The position numbers and the translations under genes were made by a program. The notes below the pieces were generated by a model. It saw nothing but the letters and a program-made list of their open reading frames with translations, was not told where the DNA came from and made no database searches. Below are positions 57,138 to 64,000 of a DNA stretch of 64,000 bases, piece by piece; within the stretch, counting starts at the first letter, position 1, and each line of letters starts with the position of its first letter. This DNA comes from Sphingobacteriaceae bacterium (GTDB taxonomy: Bacteria; Bacteroidota; Bacteroidia; Sphingobacteriales; Sphingobacteriaceae): assembly GCA_947463785.1 (NCBI GenBank), contig CANHRG010000002.1, forward strand, positions 1 through 64,000. The letters are read 5' to 3'.

Positions 57138-59324
57138 CTATTTAATAAACAACAATTCTCTAAACTTAGGAAGTGGCCACTGACCGTCATCAACCAATTG
57201 CTCCAGCTTATCTACGTGATAACGAATCGGTTCGAAATAGGTCTTAACTTTTTCGTCGTAAGCAATTGATCGTGCTCTGAGATCCTCAATCGCATTGGCT
57301 TTCTTGCGTTCTTCTACCATTTTGTCAACATTCGATTTGATAAAGTTGACATGCGTAGAGATCTTTTTGATGAGTTCCAGTTGAGCTTGGAAATGATCTT
57401 TATCTAAGCCAATACCCATCAAACCCTGAACATTCTGAATCAGTTTGCTTTGGTATTCAATAGCAGACGGAATAATGGTACTGTTCACCAATTCGCCGAT
57501 CACACGGGCTTCAATCTGTAATTTTTTATAAAAGCTTTCAAGTAAGATTTCGTGGCGGGCATGTGCTTCACGGTCGTTGAAAACATTCAATTTGGTAAAC
57601 AAATCCGTAGTTTTTTCACTCACATACGCATCTAAAGCTTTCGGTGTGGTTTTAATGTTAGATAAACCGCGTTTTTCAGCTTCTTTCTCCCATTCTTCAC
57701 TGTAACCATTGCCCTCAAAGCGAATCGCATTTGATTCTTTGATGTATTTTTTGATGATGGTTAATAAAGCGATGTCTTTTTTCTCCCCTTTCTTGATCAA
57801 TTTATCTACTTCTGCTTTGAACTTCACCAATTGATCGGCAACAATAGTGTTTAAAACGGTCATTGGTGCAGAAGAGTTAGCAGAAGAACCCACCGCACGG
57901 AACTCGAACTTGTTGCCGGTAAAGGCAAAAGGCGAAGTACGGTTACGATCGGTATTATCGAGTAGAATTTGAGGAATTTTAGGAATACCCAGCCACAAAG
58001 CATTGTCATCTTTTATTTTTTTGCTGATGCGTGAGCTTTCTAATTCATCCAATACATCATTCAATTGACTACCCAAGAAGATTGAAATGATGGCCGGAGG
58101 AGCTTCGTTTGCGCCTAAACGGTGATCGTTGTTTACCGAAGCAATAGACGCTCTCAATAAATCGGCATGCTCGTAAACTGCTTTGATGGTGTTCACAAAG
58201 AAGGCCAGGAACATCAAGTTGTTTTTAGGTGTTTTGCCTGGTGACAACAGGTTTTTACCGGTATTGGTAATTAAACTCCAGTTATTGTGCTTACCCGATC
58301 CGTTTACGCCGGCATACGGTTTTTCGTGTAATAAAACCTTGAAATTATGTCTCTTAGCCACTTTGTCCATCACATCCATCAATAGCTGGTTATGATCAAT
58401 GGCCAAGTTGATTTCTTCGTAAATTGGTGCACACTCAAATTGCGATGGAGCTACCTCATTGTGACGAGTCTTTAAAGGAATACCCAGTTTTAAACACTCG
58501 GTTTCAAAATCGAGCATGTACGCATATACACGCTCCGGAATGGTTCCGAAATAATGGTCTTCCAATTGCTGCCCTTTGGCAGACATGTGACCGAACAAGG
58601 TGCGTCCAGTTAACAATAAATCAGGACGGGCATTGTACAAGGCTAAATCCACCAGAAAATACTCCTGTTCGATACCTAGAGAAGCATTTACTTTGGTTAT
58701 CGATTTATCAAAATAATGGCAAACATCAACAGCGGCTTTGTCCATTGCTGATAATGCCTTTAATAAAGGTGCTTTATAATCGAGCGCTTCACCAGTGTAC
58801 GACACAAATACGGTTGGAATGCACAAGGTTTTTCCGCTGCCGCTTTCTATAATAAAAGCTGGAGAGGAAGGATCCCAAGCGGTATATCCACGAGCTTCAA
58901 AGGTATTTCGGATACCACCGTTCGGGAAACTGGATGCATCGGGTTCTTGTTGCACCAAAGCATCGCCAGAAAACTTCTCAATAGCCGATCCATCGCTGGT
59001 TGGCTCGAAGAAAGAATCATGTTTCTCAGCAGTGCTGCCAGTTAATGGCTGGAACCAATGGGTATAATGTGTGGCTCCTTTGCTCATGGCCCAGGCTTTC
59101 ATGGCTGAAGCAATCTGTTCAGACACTTCTCTATTTACCGTTTCACCCAATTCTATCGAATTGATGATACTTTGGTAGGCTTCTTTCGATAAAAATTCCT
59201 TCATTTTCTTTTTATCGAACACATTTGAGCCGAAAAAATCCGAAATTTTGCTCGAAGGAGTCTTAACTTCCGGAATTGTACGTGTTAGAACAGCATTTAA
59301 TGCCTGAAATCTGAGATTTGACAT
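57138..59324 (-). CDS. glnN: Glutamine synthetase type III
   Basis: 728 residues, the GSIII size and not the ~470 of GSI. Recognisable motifs are THYTHWFQPLTGSTAEKHDSF, NASLGIEQEYFLVD, GSGKHNNWSLITNTG (ammonia/ATP region), NGGIRNTFEARGYTAWDPSSP and NRTSPFAFTGNKFEFRAVGSSAN. It makes glutamine from glutamate, ammonia and ATP, and forms dodecamers. Glutamine is a substrate of the neighbouring purine pathway. A -7 box lies 31 bases upstream. Confidence 0.97.
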   Translation of the reverse strand: MSNLRFQALNAVLTRTIPEVKTPSSKISDFFGSNVFDKKKMKEFLSKEAYQSIINSIELGETVNREVSEQIASAMKAWAMSKGATHYTHWFQPLTGSTAEKHDSFFEPTSDGSAIEKFSGDALVQQEPDASSFPNGGIRNTFEARGYTAWDPSSPAFIIESGSGKTLCIPTVFVSYTGEALDYKAPLLKALSAMDKAAVDVCHYFDKSITKVNASLGIEQEYFLVDLALYNARPDLLLTGRTLFGHMSAKGQQLEDHYFGTIPERVYAYMLDFETECLKLGIPLKTRHNEVAPSQFECAPIYEEINLAIDHNQLLMDVMDKVAKRHNFKVLLHEKPYAGVNGSGKHNNWSLITNTGKNLLSPGKTPKNNLMFLAFFVNTIKAVYEHADLLRASIASVNNDHRLGANEAPPAIISIFLGSQLNDVLDELESSRISKKIKDDNALWLGIPKIPQILLDNTDRNRTSPFAFTGNKFEFRAVGSSANSSAPMTVLNTIVADQLVKFKAEVDKLIKKGEKKDIALLTIIKKYIKESNAIRFEGNGYSEEWEKEAEKRGLSNIKTTPKALDAYVSEKTTDLFTKLNVFNDREAHARHEILLESFYKKLQIEARVIGELVNSTIIPSAIEYQSKLIQNVQGLMGIGLDKDHFQAQLELIKKISTHVNFIKSNVDKMVEERKKANAIEDLRARSIAYDEKVKTYFEPIRYHVDKLEQLVDDGQWPLPKFRELLFIK

Positions 59325-59355
59325 GATTTTTTTCTTTTTTAAGATTTTTAATGCT

Positions 59356-59363
59356 CAAAAATA
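59356..59363 (-). promoter_or_regulatory. -7 promoter box for glnN
   Basis: The minus strand reads TATTTTTG, matching TAnnTTTG, 31 bases before the glnN ATG. The 233-base divergent spacer also holds the purL promoter; no other operator was recognised. Confidence 0.6.
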
Positions 59364-59552
59364 AGCATAATTGTTAAAAATGAGGATTAAAAAGTTGATA
59401 AATTCTGATTTTGTTGATAAAAATTGATCAATTTTTGAATTTTATTAGAAAATAGACTAAGAATTTTTGAAATTTTTTAAATGTGGATATCCATGTGTAA
59501 AAATAAGGCTCAAGAATTTCCCTGCTTTCTTCTGCAATTCATTCGCTTTTCC

Positions 59553-59560
59553 TACTTTTG
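59553..59560 (+). promoter_or_regulatory. -7 promoter box for purL
   Basis: TACTTTTG matches TAnnTTTG and overlaps the track's TTG start at 59558. A TCTG at 59531-59534 is an imperfect -33 element with an 18-base spacer. Confidence 0.55.
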
Positions 59561-59587
59561 ATTAAGCATTCTAAAATCCCTCAAAAA

Positions 59588-61810
59588 TTGGAAACAAATC
59601 AGCCAGCCAGCCTCGAAACCGCTAAAGAATTAGGCCTTTTGCCTGAAGAATTTGATAAAATCAAAGAAATTTTAGGAAGAACACCCAATTTTACCGAGTT
59701 ATCTATTTTTTCGGTGATGTGGAGTGAGCATTGCTCCTACAAAAATTCCATCGTTTGGCTTAAAACTTTGCCCAAAGAGGGACCGAGAATGCTGGCCAAA
59801 GCCGGAGAGGAAAATGCAGGTTTAGTAGATCTGGGAGATGGAATTGCTTGTTGTTTCAAAATAGAATCACACAATCACCCCTCAGCCTTAGAGCCTTATC
59901 AGGGTGCAGCAACAGGTGTAGGCGGCATTAATCGCGATATTTTTACCATGGGAGCACGTCCCATTGCTCAGTTGAATTCGCTTCGTTTCGGCGATATTCA
60001 TCAGGCACGAAACCAATGGTTATTAAAAGGTGTAGTTAAAGGTATTGGCGATTACGGCAATGCATTTGGTATTCCAACGGTTGGCGGCGAATTGTTTTTC
60101 GACGAATGTTACAATGTAAATCCGCTGGTCAATGCCATGTCTGCCGGAATTGTAAACGTAGGTGAAACCGTTTCAGCTACTTCGTACGGCGTAGGTAACC
60201 CGGTTTATATCGTAGGTTCTGCCACAGGTAAAGATGGAATTCATGGGGCGGCCTTTGCTTCTAAAGATATTACCGAAGATTCGGTGAACGATCTGCCGGC
60301 AGTACAGGTAGGCGATCCTTTCCAAGAAAAATTGTTATTAGAAGCTACGCTCGAAGTCATTAAAACCGGTGCCGTAGTGGGAATGCAAGATATGGGCGCA
60401 GCTGGAATCATCTGCTCCAATTCAGAAATGTCGGCCAAAGGCGAACACGGCATGCGTATCGATTTGGATAAAGTGCCTATGCGCCAAGAAAATATGAAGC
60501 CTTTTGAGATTCTTTTGTCCGAATCGCAGGAGCGTATGTTGATTGTGGTGAAAAAAGGTAGAGAAAAAGAGGTTGAAGCGGTTTTTGAAAAATGGGATCT
60601 GAACTGTGCGATTATTGGTGAAGTAACCGATACCAAGCGACTTGAATATTATATGAATAGTCAATTGGTAGCCGATGTGCCTGCCGAAGACCTGGTTTTG
60701 GGCGGCGGAGCACCGGTTTACCACCGCGAATACCGCGAACCGGCGTATTATAAAGAAAATCTGAAATTTAACATCGATCAGGTAGCCGAACCAAAAGATT
60801 TAAAATCCGTAGCCGATCATTTGATCGCTCATCCTAATATTGCTTCCAAACGCTGGGTAACCGATCAATACGACTCGACGGTGGGCACCGCCACCATGAC
60901 TACAAACCGTCCTTGCGATGCAGCTGTAGTTTCGGTTAAAGGCACAGATAAAGCCATTGCGCTAACGGTTGATTGTAATTCCCGCTATGTGTATGCCGAT
61001 CCGCAAAAAGGTTGTGCGATCGCGGTAGCTGAAGCTGCCCGTAACATTACCTGTGCCGGTGGCGAGCCCGTGGCCATTACCAATTGTTTAAACTTTGGTA
61101 ACCCTTACGTGCCCGAAGTGTACTGGCAATTTGTAGGTGCCATTAAAGGGATGAGCGAGGCTTGCACCAAGTTTCAAACACCGGTTACCGGCGGAAATGT
61201 GAGCTTTTACAACCAATCATCTGATGAAGGTCCGGTTTTTCCAACACCAACCATTGGTATGCTGGGTGTATTGGATGATACCAAAACCCTCATGACCGCC
61301 GACTTTAAAGCCGAGGGCGATCTGATCTACCTCATTGGCGAAAGCGTAAACGATATTGCTTCATCTCAGTATTTGGCTTCATACCATAATATTAGCGCTT
61401 CTCCGGCTCCGCATTTTGATCTGGATAAAGAATATGCCATGCACCAAGTGTTAAAGCAGCTCATCCGCGAACAATTAATCGTTTCTGCCCATGATGTAGC
61501 CGATGGTGGTTTATACATTGCATTATTAGAATCTGCAATGCCAAACCAGTTGGGTTTCGCCATCGAAAGCGAAGAAGGTATTCGTAAAGATGCCTTCTTG
61601 TTTGGCGAAGCTCAGGGAAGGGTAGTGGTTTCGGTAAAACCTGAGCAGCAAGAGGCATTTATTGAGCTGATGGCTACTTCCGAAACTGAATTCAGTTTGT
61701 TGGGTACTGTAACTTCGGGCGATCTAAAAGTGGATGAGGAACATTTGGGTACGGTTAAAGCTTCAAAATCAGTATACCAGAATGTACTTCATGAAATTTT
61801 AGGCGCTTAA
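59588..61810 (+). CDS. purL: Phosphoribosylformylglycinamidine synthase subunit PurL (small form)
   Basis: 740 residues from a TTG at 59588 ([16 protein letters not shown]). The frame has no ATG before [12 protein letters not shown], deep in the conserved region. The track's TTG at 59558 lies in a promoter box, so 59588 is preferred, though 59558 (750 residues) cannot be excluded. Motifs: [44 protein letters not shown], and [14 protein letters not shown] near the C-terminus. It lacks the glutaminase half of E. coli PurL, so PurQ and PurS are expected elsewhere. Amidates FGAR to FGAM. Confidence 0.95.
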   Translation: METNQPASLETAKELGLLPEEFDKIKEILGRTPNFTELSIFSVMWSEHCSYKNSIVWLKTLPKEGPRMLAKAGEENAGLVDLGDGIACCFKIESHNHPSALEPYQGAATGVGGINRDIFTMGARPIAQLNSLRFGDIHQARNQWLLKGVVKGIGDYGNAFGIPTVGGELFFDECYNVNPLVNAMSAGIVNVGETVSATSYGVGNPVYIVGSATGKDGIHGAAFASKDITEDSVNDLPAVQVGDPFQEKLLLEATLEVIKTGAVVGMQDMGAAGIICSNSEMSAKGEHGMRIDLDKVPMRQENMKPFEILLSESQERMLIVVKKGREKEVEAVFEKWDLNCAIIGEVTDTKRLEYYMNSQLVADVPAEDLVLGGGAPVYHREYREPAYYKENLKFNIDQVAEPKDLKSVADHLIAHPNIASKRWVTDQYDSTVGTATMTTNRPCDAAVVSVKGTDKAIALTVDCNSRYVYADPQKGCAIAVAEAARNITCAGGEPVAITNCLNFGNPYVPEVYWQFVGAIKGMSEACTKFQTPVTGGNVSFYNQSSDEGPVFPTPTIGMLGVLDDTKTLMTADFKAEGDLIYLIGESVNDIASSQYLASYHNISASPAPHFDLDKEYAMHQVLKQLIREQLIVSAHDVADGGLYIALLESAMPNQLGFAIESEEGIRKDAFLFGEAQGRVVVSVKPEQQEAFIELMATSETEFSLLGTVTSGDLKVDEEHLGTVKASKSVYQNVLHEILGA

Positions 61811-61883
61811 ATTTCCTAAAAAATTGTTTCAGGGGCAATAAGCCCTCTTCTTTTTTCGTTAACAAAGGAAAAAAGAAAAATCT

Positions 61884-62384
61884 ATGAAACATTTAATTTT
61901 AATTCTAACACTAACACTTGTTGGTTTAGGGGCTTGTAAAAAAGACAAACCGACTGCGGTAAAAACTTTTGCAGATTACACCTTTCAAGAAATTAAAGCT
62001 CAAGAAGCAAATTTCAACTCTAATCCAATCACCTATAATGGGCCCACTACCAATTTTAAATTAGGTTCAATTATCTTTTTTAAAACGAACCTTGGAAATT
62101 ATGGTAAAATGGAAATACTGAACGTTGGCCCACAGTCCGATTATAAGCTTAAAGCAAATGTAGTGGTTTACGATCCGAATGGTACAAAAATAGTGGATAA
62201 GGTGCTTAATGATATTCCAGCTCAGGTGGCCTATGGCTACGATTTTGACGATCCTCTACTGCCCGAGGTTTCACAATCTGATCCAAGTAAATCAGATTTT
62301 GTATGGGGGGTTACTAATAATATACTAGTCATTTTCTTTGTAAGCGGCAATCAGCTTACAAAGGGCTTTTTGTTCAAACCGTAA
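61884..62384 (+). CDS. Small lipoprotein of unknown function
   Basis: 166 residues. The signal peptide LILILTLTLVGLGACKKDK carries the lipobox LGAC, with lipidation at the Cys; the +2/+3 residues KK fit surface or outer-membrane retention in Bacteroidota by analogy. The mature part is beta-rich (FKLGSIIFFKTNLGNYGKMEIL). No family was recognised. A strong terminator follows 17 bases after the stop. Confidence 0.75.
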   Translation: MKHLILILTLTLVGLGACKKDKPTAVKTFADYTFQEIKAQEANFNSNPITYNGPTTNFKLGSIIFFKTNLGNYGKMEILNVGPQSDYKLKANVVVYDPNGTKIVDKVLNDIPAQVAYGYDFDDPLLPEVSQSDPSKSDFVWGVTNNILVIFFVSGNQLTKGFLFKP

Positions 62385-62401
62385 TTTTTAATAGAACGTG
62401 C

Positions 62402-62439
62402 AACAGCCCTAATTTGCTCAAGCAGATTAGGGCTGTTTT
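62402..62439 (+). terminator. Terminator after the small lipoprotein gene
   Basis: AACAGCCCTAATTTGCT and AGCAGATTAGGGCTGTT pair over 17 bp (one G-T wobble) with a 2-base loop, followed by TT. Confidence 0.85.
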
Positions 62440-62488
62440 GTTAACTATTGATCCTAATCTTTTAACTTTATGTCGATAAATAAACGTA

Positions 62489-63205
62489 TTGAATTCATCT
62501 ATTTTTCAGTTTAAGGAGTTTACCGTAGATCAAACCCATTGCGCCATGAAGGTAAATACCGATGGCGTATTGTTAGGGGCTTGGGCTAATGCTGAACATC
62601 CACAATCTATTTTAGATATTGGTACCGGAACGGGTGTAATCGCCTTGATGCTGGCACAACGTTTCCCGAAGGCCGAAATTGATGCGGTAGAACTGGATAA
62701 ACTGGCGGCTACAACCGCAGCGGTGAACTTTCGGGCCAGTCCGTTTGCCAATAGATTAACAGCTTTCCCATTGGCTATTGAGCATTATTGGATGGTTTAT
62801 CCAGATAAAAAGTTTGATCTGATTGTTTCAAATCCGCCTTTTTTTCTGGATTCACTTAAATCTGTAGAAAAAACTAAGGAACTAGCTCGACATACCAATG
62901 TAGATTTTTTCGAGGAATTGTGCGCTTCGGTTGCTCAGCATCTTAATCCTAAAGGAAATTTTTGTCTGATTTTGCCACAAGAAACGGCCGAATTAGTTAA
63001 AGAAAGGGCATCGGCATACGATTTGTATCTTGAACGAGTTACTCGTGTTCATTCTTTTGAACATGCTGCACCTCATCTTTTCTTGTTGCGTTTTGGGTTT
63101 CAGCAACAAGAAACTAAAATTGATCAATTGATTATTTATCAGTCCGAAAAAGTTTATCACCCCCAATACCAAAATATACTCCAAAACTTTTTGACTATCT
63201 TTTGA
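62489..63205 (+). CDS. trmN6: tRNA1(Val) adenine-37 N6-methyltransferase TrmN6
   Basis: 238 residues beginning at a TTG; an in-frame stop lies 12 bases upstream and the next ATG is inside the conserved CAMKVNTDGVLLGAW motif. SAM motif ILDIGTGTGVIALMLAQRFP (~40-59) and the catalytic NPPF (SNPPFFLDS, ~113) define an adenine N6-methyltransferase. It modifies A37 of tRNA-Val. A one-mismatch -7 box (TAACTTTA) sits at 62463-62470. Confidence 0.88.
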   Translation: MNSSIFQFKEFTVDQTHCAMKVNTDGVLLGAWANAEHPQSILDIGTGTGVIALMLAQRFPKAEIDAVELDKLAATTAAVNFRASPFANRLTAFPLAIEHYWMVYPDKKFDLIVSNPPFFLDSLKSVEKTKELARHTNVDFFEELCASVAQHLNPKGNFCLILPQETAELVKERASAYDLYLERVTRVHSFEHAAPHLFLLRFGFQQQETKIDQLIIYQSEKVYHPQYQNILQNFLTIF

Positions 63206-63207
63206 TT

Positions 63208-63702
63208 GTGAAACGAATAGGCTTAATTTCAGATACACACGGTTATTTGGATGACGCGGTATTCCGCTACTTTGAGGCCTGCGATGAAATTTGGCATGCA
63301 GGTGATTTCGGAACGCTTGAATTAGCCGATCAGTTGGCAGCCTTTAAGCCTTTGCGTGGTGTTTATGGAAACATAGACGGGCAAGATGTTCGGATTGTTC
63401 ATCCCGAACATCAATTTTTTACTTGCGAAGAGGTGAAAATTTGGATGACGCATATCGGGGGGTATCCCGGTAAATATCCTGCAAAAGTAAAAGAAACACT
63501 GCTCAACTACCAGCCCGATCTGTTTATTTGCGGGCATTCACATATCCTTAAAGTGATTTACGATAAGAATTTGCATTTTTTACACTTAAATCCTGGTGCT
63601 GCCGGAAAGCAGGGTTGGCACAAAGTGCGTACATTGCTTCGATTTGACATTTTTGACAAAAAAATTCATAACTTAGAAGCGATAGAGTTGGGATCTAGAT
63701 AG
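63208..63702 (+). CDS. YfcE/MJ0936-type metallophosphoesterase
   Basis: 164 residues from a GTG at 63208 (MKRIGLISDTHGYLDD); the track's TTG two codons earlier is less likely. The metal motifs are SDTHG, HAGDFG, GNIDG, MTHIGGYP and GHSHILK, with LNPGAAGKQG at the C-terminus. The family cleaves phosphodiesters; the physiological substrate is unknown. It starts 2 bases after trmN6 stops, so the two are co-transcribed. Confidence 0.9.
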   Translation: MKRIGLISDTHGYLDDAVFRYFEACDEIWHAGDFGTLELADQLAAFKPLRGVYGNIDGQDVRIVHPEHQFFTCEEVKIWMTHIGGYPGKYPAKVKETLLNYQPDLFICGHSHILKVIYDKNLHFLHLNPGAAGKQGWHKVRTLLRFDIFDKKIHNLEAIELGSR

Positions 63703-63723
63703 CGTAAGAAATACACTAAGCCT

Positions 63724-64000
63724 ATGAAACAAGTTACCACTTTAGGGCAATTCATTATTGAAAAACAGAATGATTTTCCCTATGCAAAAGGAGAGTTATC
63801 GCGTCTCCTTCGCGATATCGGTATCGCCGCTAAAATAGTTAATCGAGAAGTCAATAAAGCTGGTTTGGTAGACATCCTAGGAGATCAGGGTGCAACCAAT
63901 GTGCAGGGTGAAAATCAGAAGAAGTTAGATGTTTATGCAAACGAGCAATTTATTGCCGCACTTTCAAGTGGTGGAGAGTGTTGTATTGTGGCTTCAGAAG
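63724..64000 (+). CDS. fbp: Fructose-1,6-bisphosphatase class 1 (3' end off window)
   Basis: The first 92 codons are visible from the ATG at 63724 and run off the window. [45 protein letters not shown] and [18 protein letters not shown] match class 1 FBPase N-termini, where this region contains the AMP site. It dephosphorylates fructose 1,6-bisphosphate in gluconeogenesis. It was not in the ORF track because it is truncated; 21 bases separate it from the phosphoesterase gene. Confidence 0.93.
   Translation, partial: MKQVTTLGQFIIEKQNDFPYAKGELSRLLRDIGIAAKIVNREVNKAGLVDILGDQGATNVQGENQKKLDVYANEQFIAALSSGGECCIVASE

Noticed and set aside
61811-61860. Terminator after purL (GGGGC/GCCCT)
   Set aside because: The stem is only about five pairs with a wobble; too weak to call.

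Overview
The window looks like a chromosomal segment from a member of the Bacteroidota, most likely the order Sphingobacteriales (Pedobacter-like). Genus and species cannot be fixed from sequence alone. The reasons are: a short 286-residue primary sigma factor; many upstream regions carrying the Bacteroidota -7 promoter box TAnnTTTG; a type III glutamine synthetase; a futalosine-pathway menaquinone enzyme; a large Oar-like TonB-dependent receptor; a GlmU-like sugar nucleotidyltransferase next to tpiA; and a 481-residue GAPDH. Almost all genes are intact, densely packed housekeeping genes. I saw no insertion sequence, integrase, CRISPR array, rRNA or tRNA. No stretch longer than 300 bases lacks a gene.

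Layout. 1-855: 3' end of a surface/tail-fibre-like protein with an S74 chaperone domain. 0.9-2.9 kb: rpoN and mscL, divergent. 2.9-8.1 kb: the rpmH-rnpA-yidD-tsaB-DUF423-priA-pcm cluster. 8.1-12.0 kb (minus): smpB, an outer-membrane protein paired with an Nramp-Usp fusion, and ung. 12.1-18.6 kb: a small TPR membrane protein, then lysS, an acyl-CoA ligase and iscS-iscU-iscA on the minus strand. 18.8-24.1 kb (plus): mce, rpmE2, a GlmU-family protein, tpiA, prmA, mpl and an HTH regulator. 24.2-27.3 kb (minus): a GNAT-like protein, a small acidic protein, scpB and mqnC. 27.5-34.7 kb (plus): an active/inactive M16 peptidase pair, guaB, a LOG protein, the primary sigma factor and gap. 34.8-37.0 kb (minus): a second LOG protein and a sodium:solute symporter. 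37.1-41.8 kb: recR, an SDR, an alpha/beta hydrolase, nhaA (minus) and a C39-like lipoprotein. 41.8-47.7 kb (minus): asnS, smc and an MBL hydrolase. 47.8-55.8 kb: an Asp-box repeat protein, lpdA (minus) and the TonB receptor. 55.9-64.0 kb: purM and glnN (minus), purL, a lipoprotein, trmN6, a YfcE-like phosphoesterase and the start of fbp.

How the genes relate. Central carbon metabolism (tpiA, gap, fbp, lpdA, mce), purine synthesis (purM, purL, guaB) with glutamine supply (glnN), translation and tRNA modification (lysS, asnS, tsaB, trmN6, rnpA, prmA), chromosome maintenance (smc, scpB, recR, priA, ung) and Fe-S assembly (iscSUA) are all represented. The -7 boxes are useful for correcting starts: several track starts (lysS, mqnC, purL) fall inside or upstream of a promoter box, so shorter proteins are proposed.

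I did not find a clear new biological system. The least ordinary items are the Nramp-Usp fusion with its outer-membrane partner, the lipoprotein joining an Ig-like domain to a C39-like cysteine peptidase fold, the long GAPDH, the catalytic/non-catalytic M16 pair, and a 61-residue acidic protein with its own promoter and terminator. All family names come from recognition of motifs in the given translations; no database search was run.
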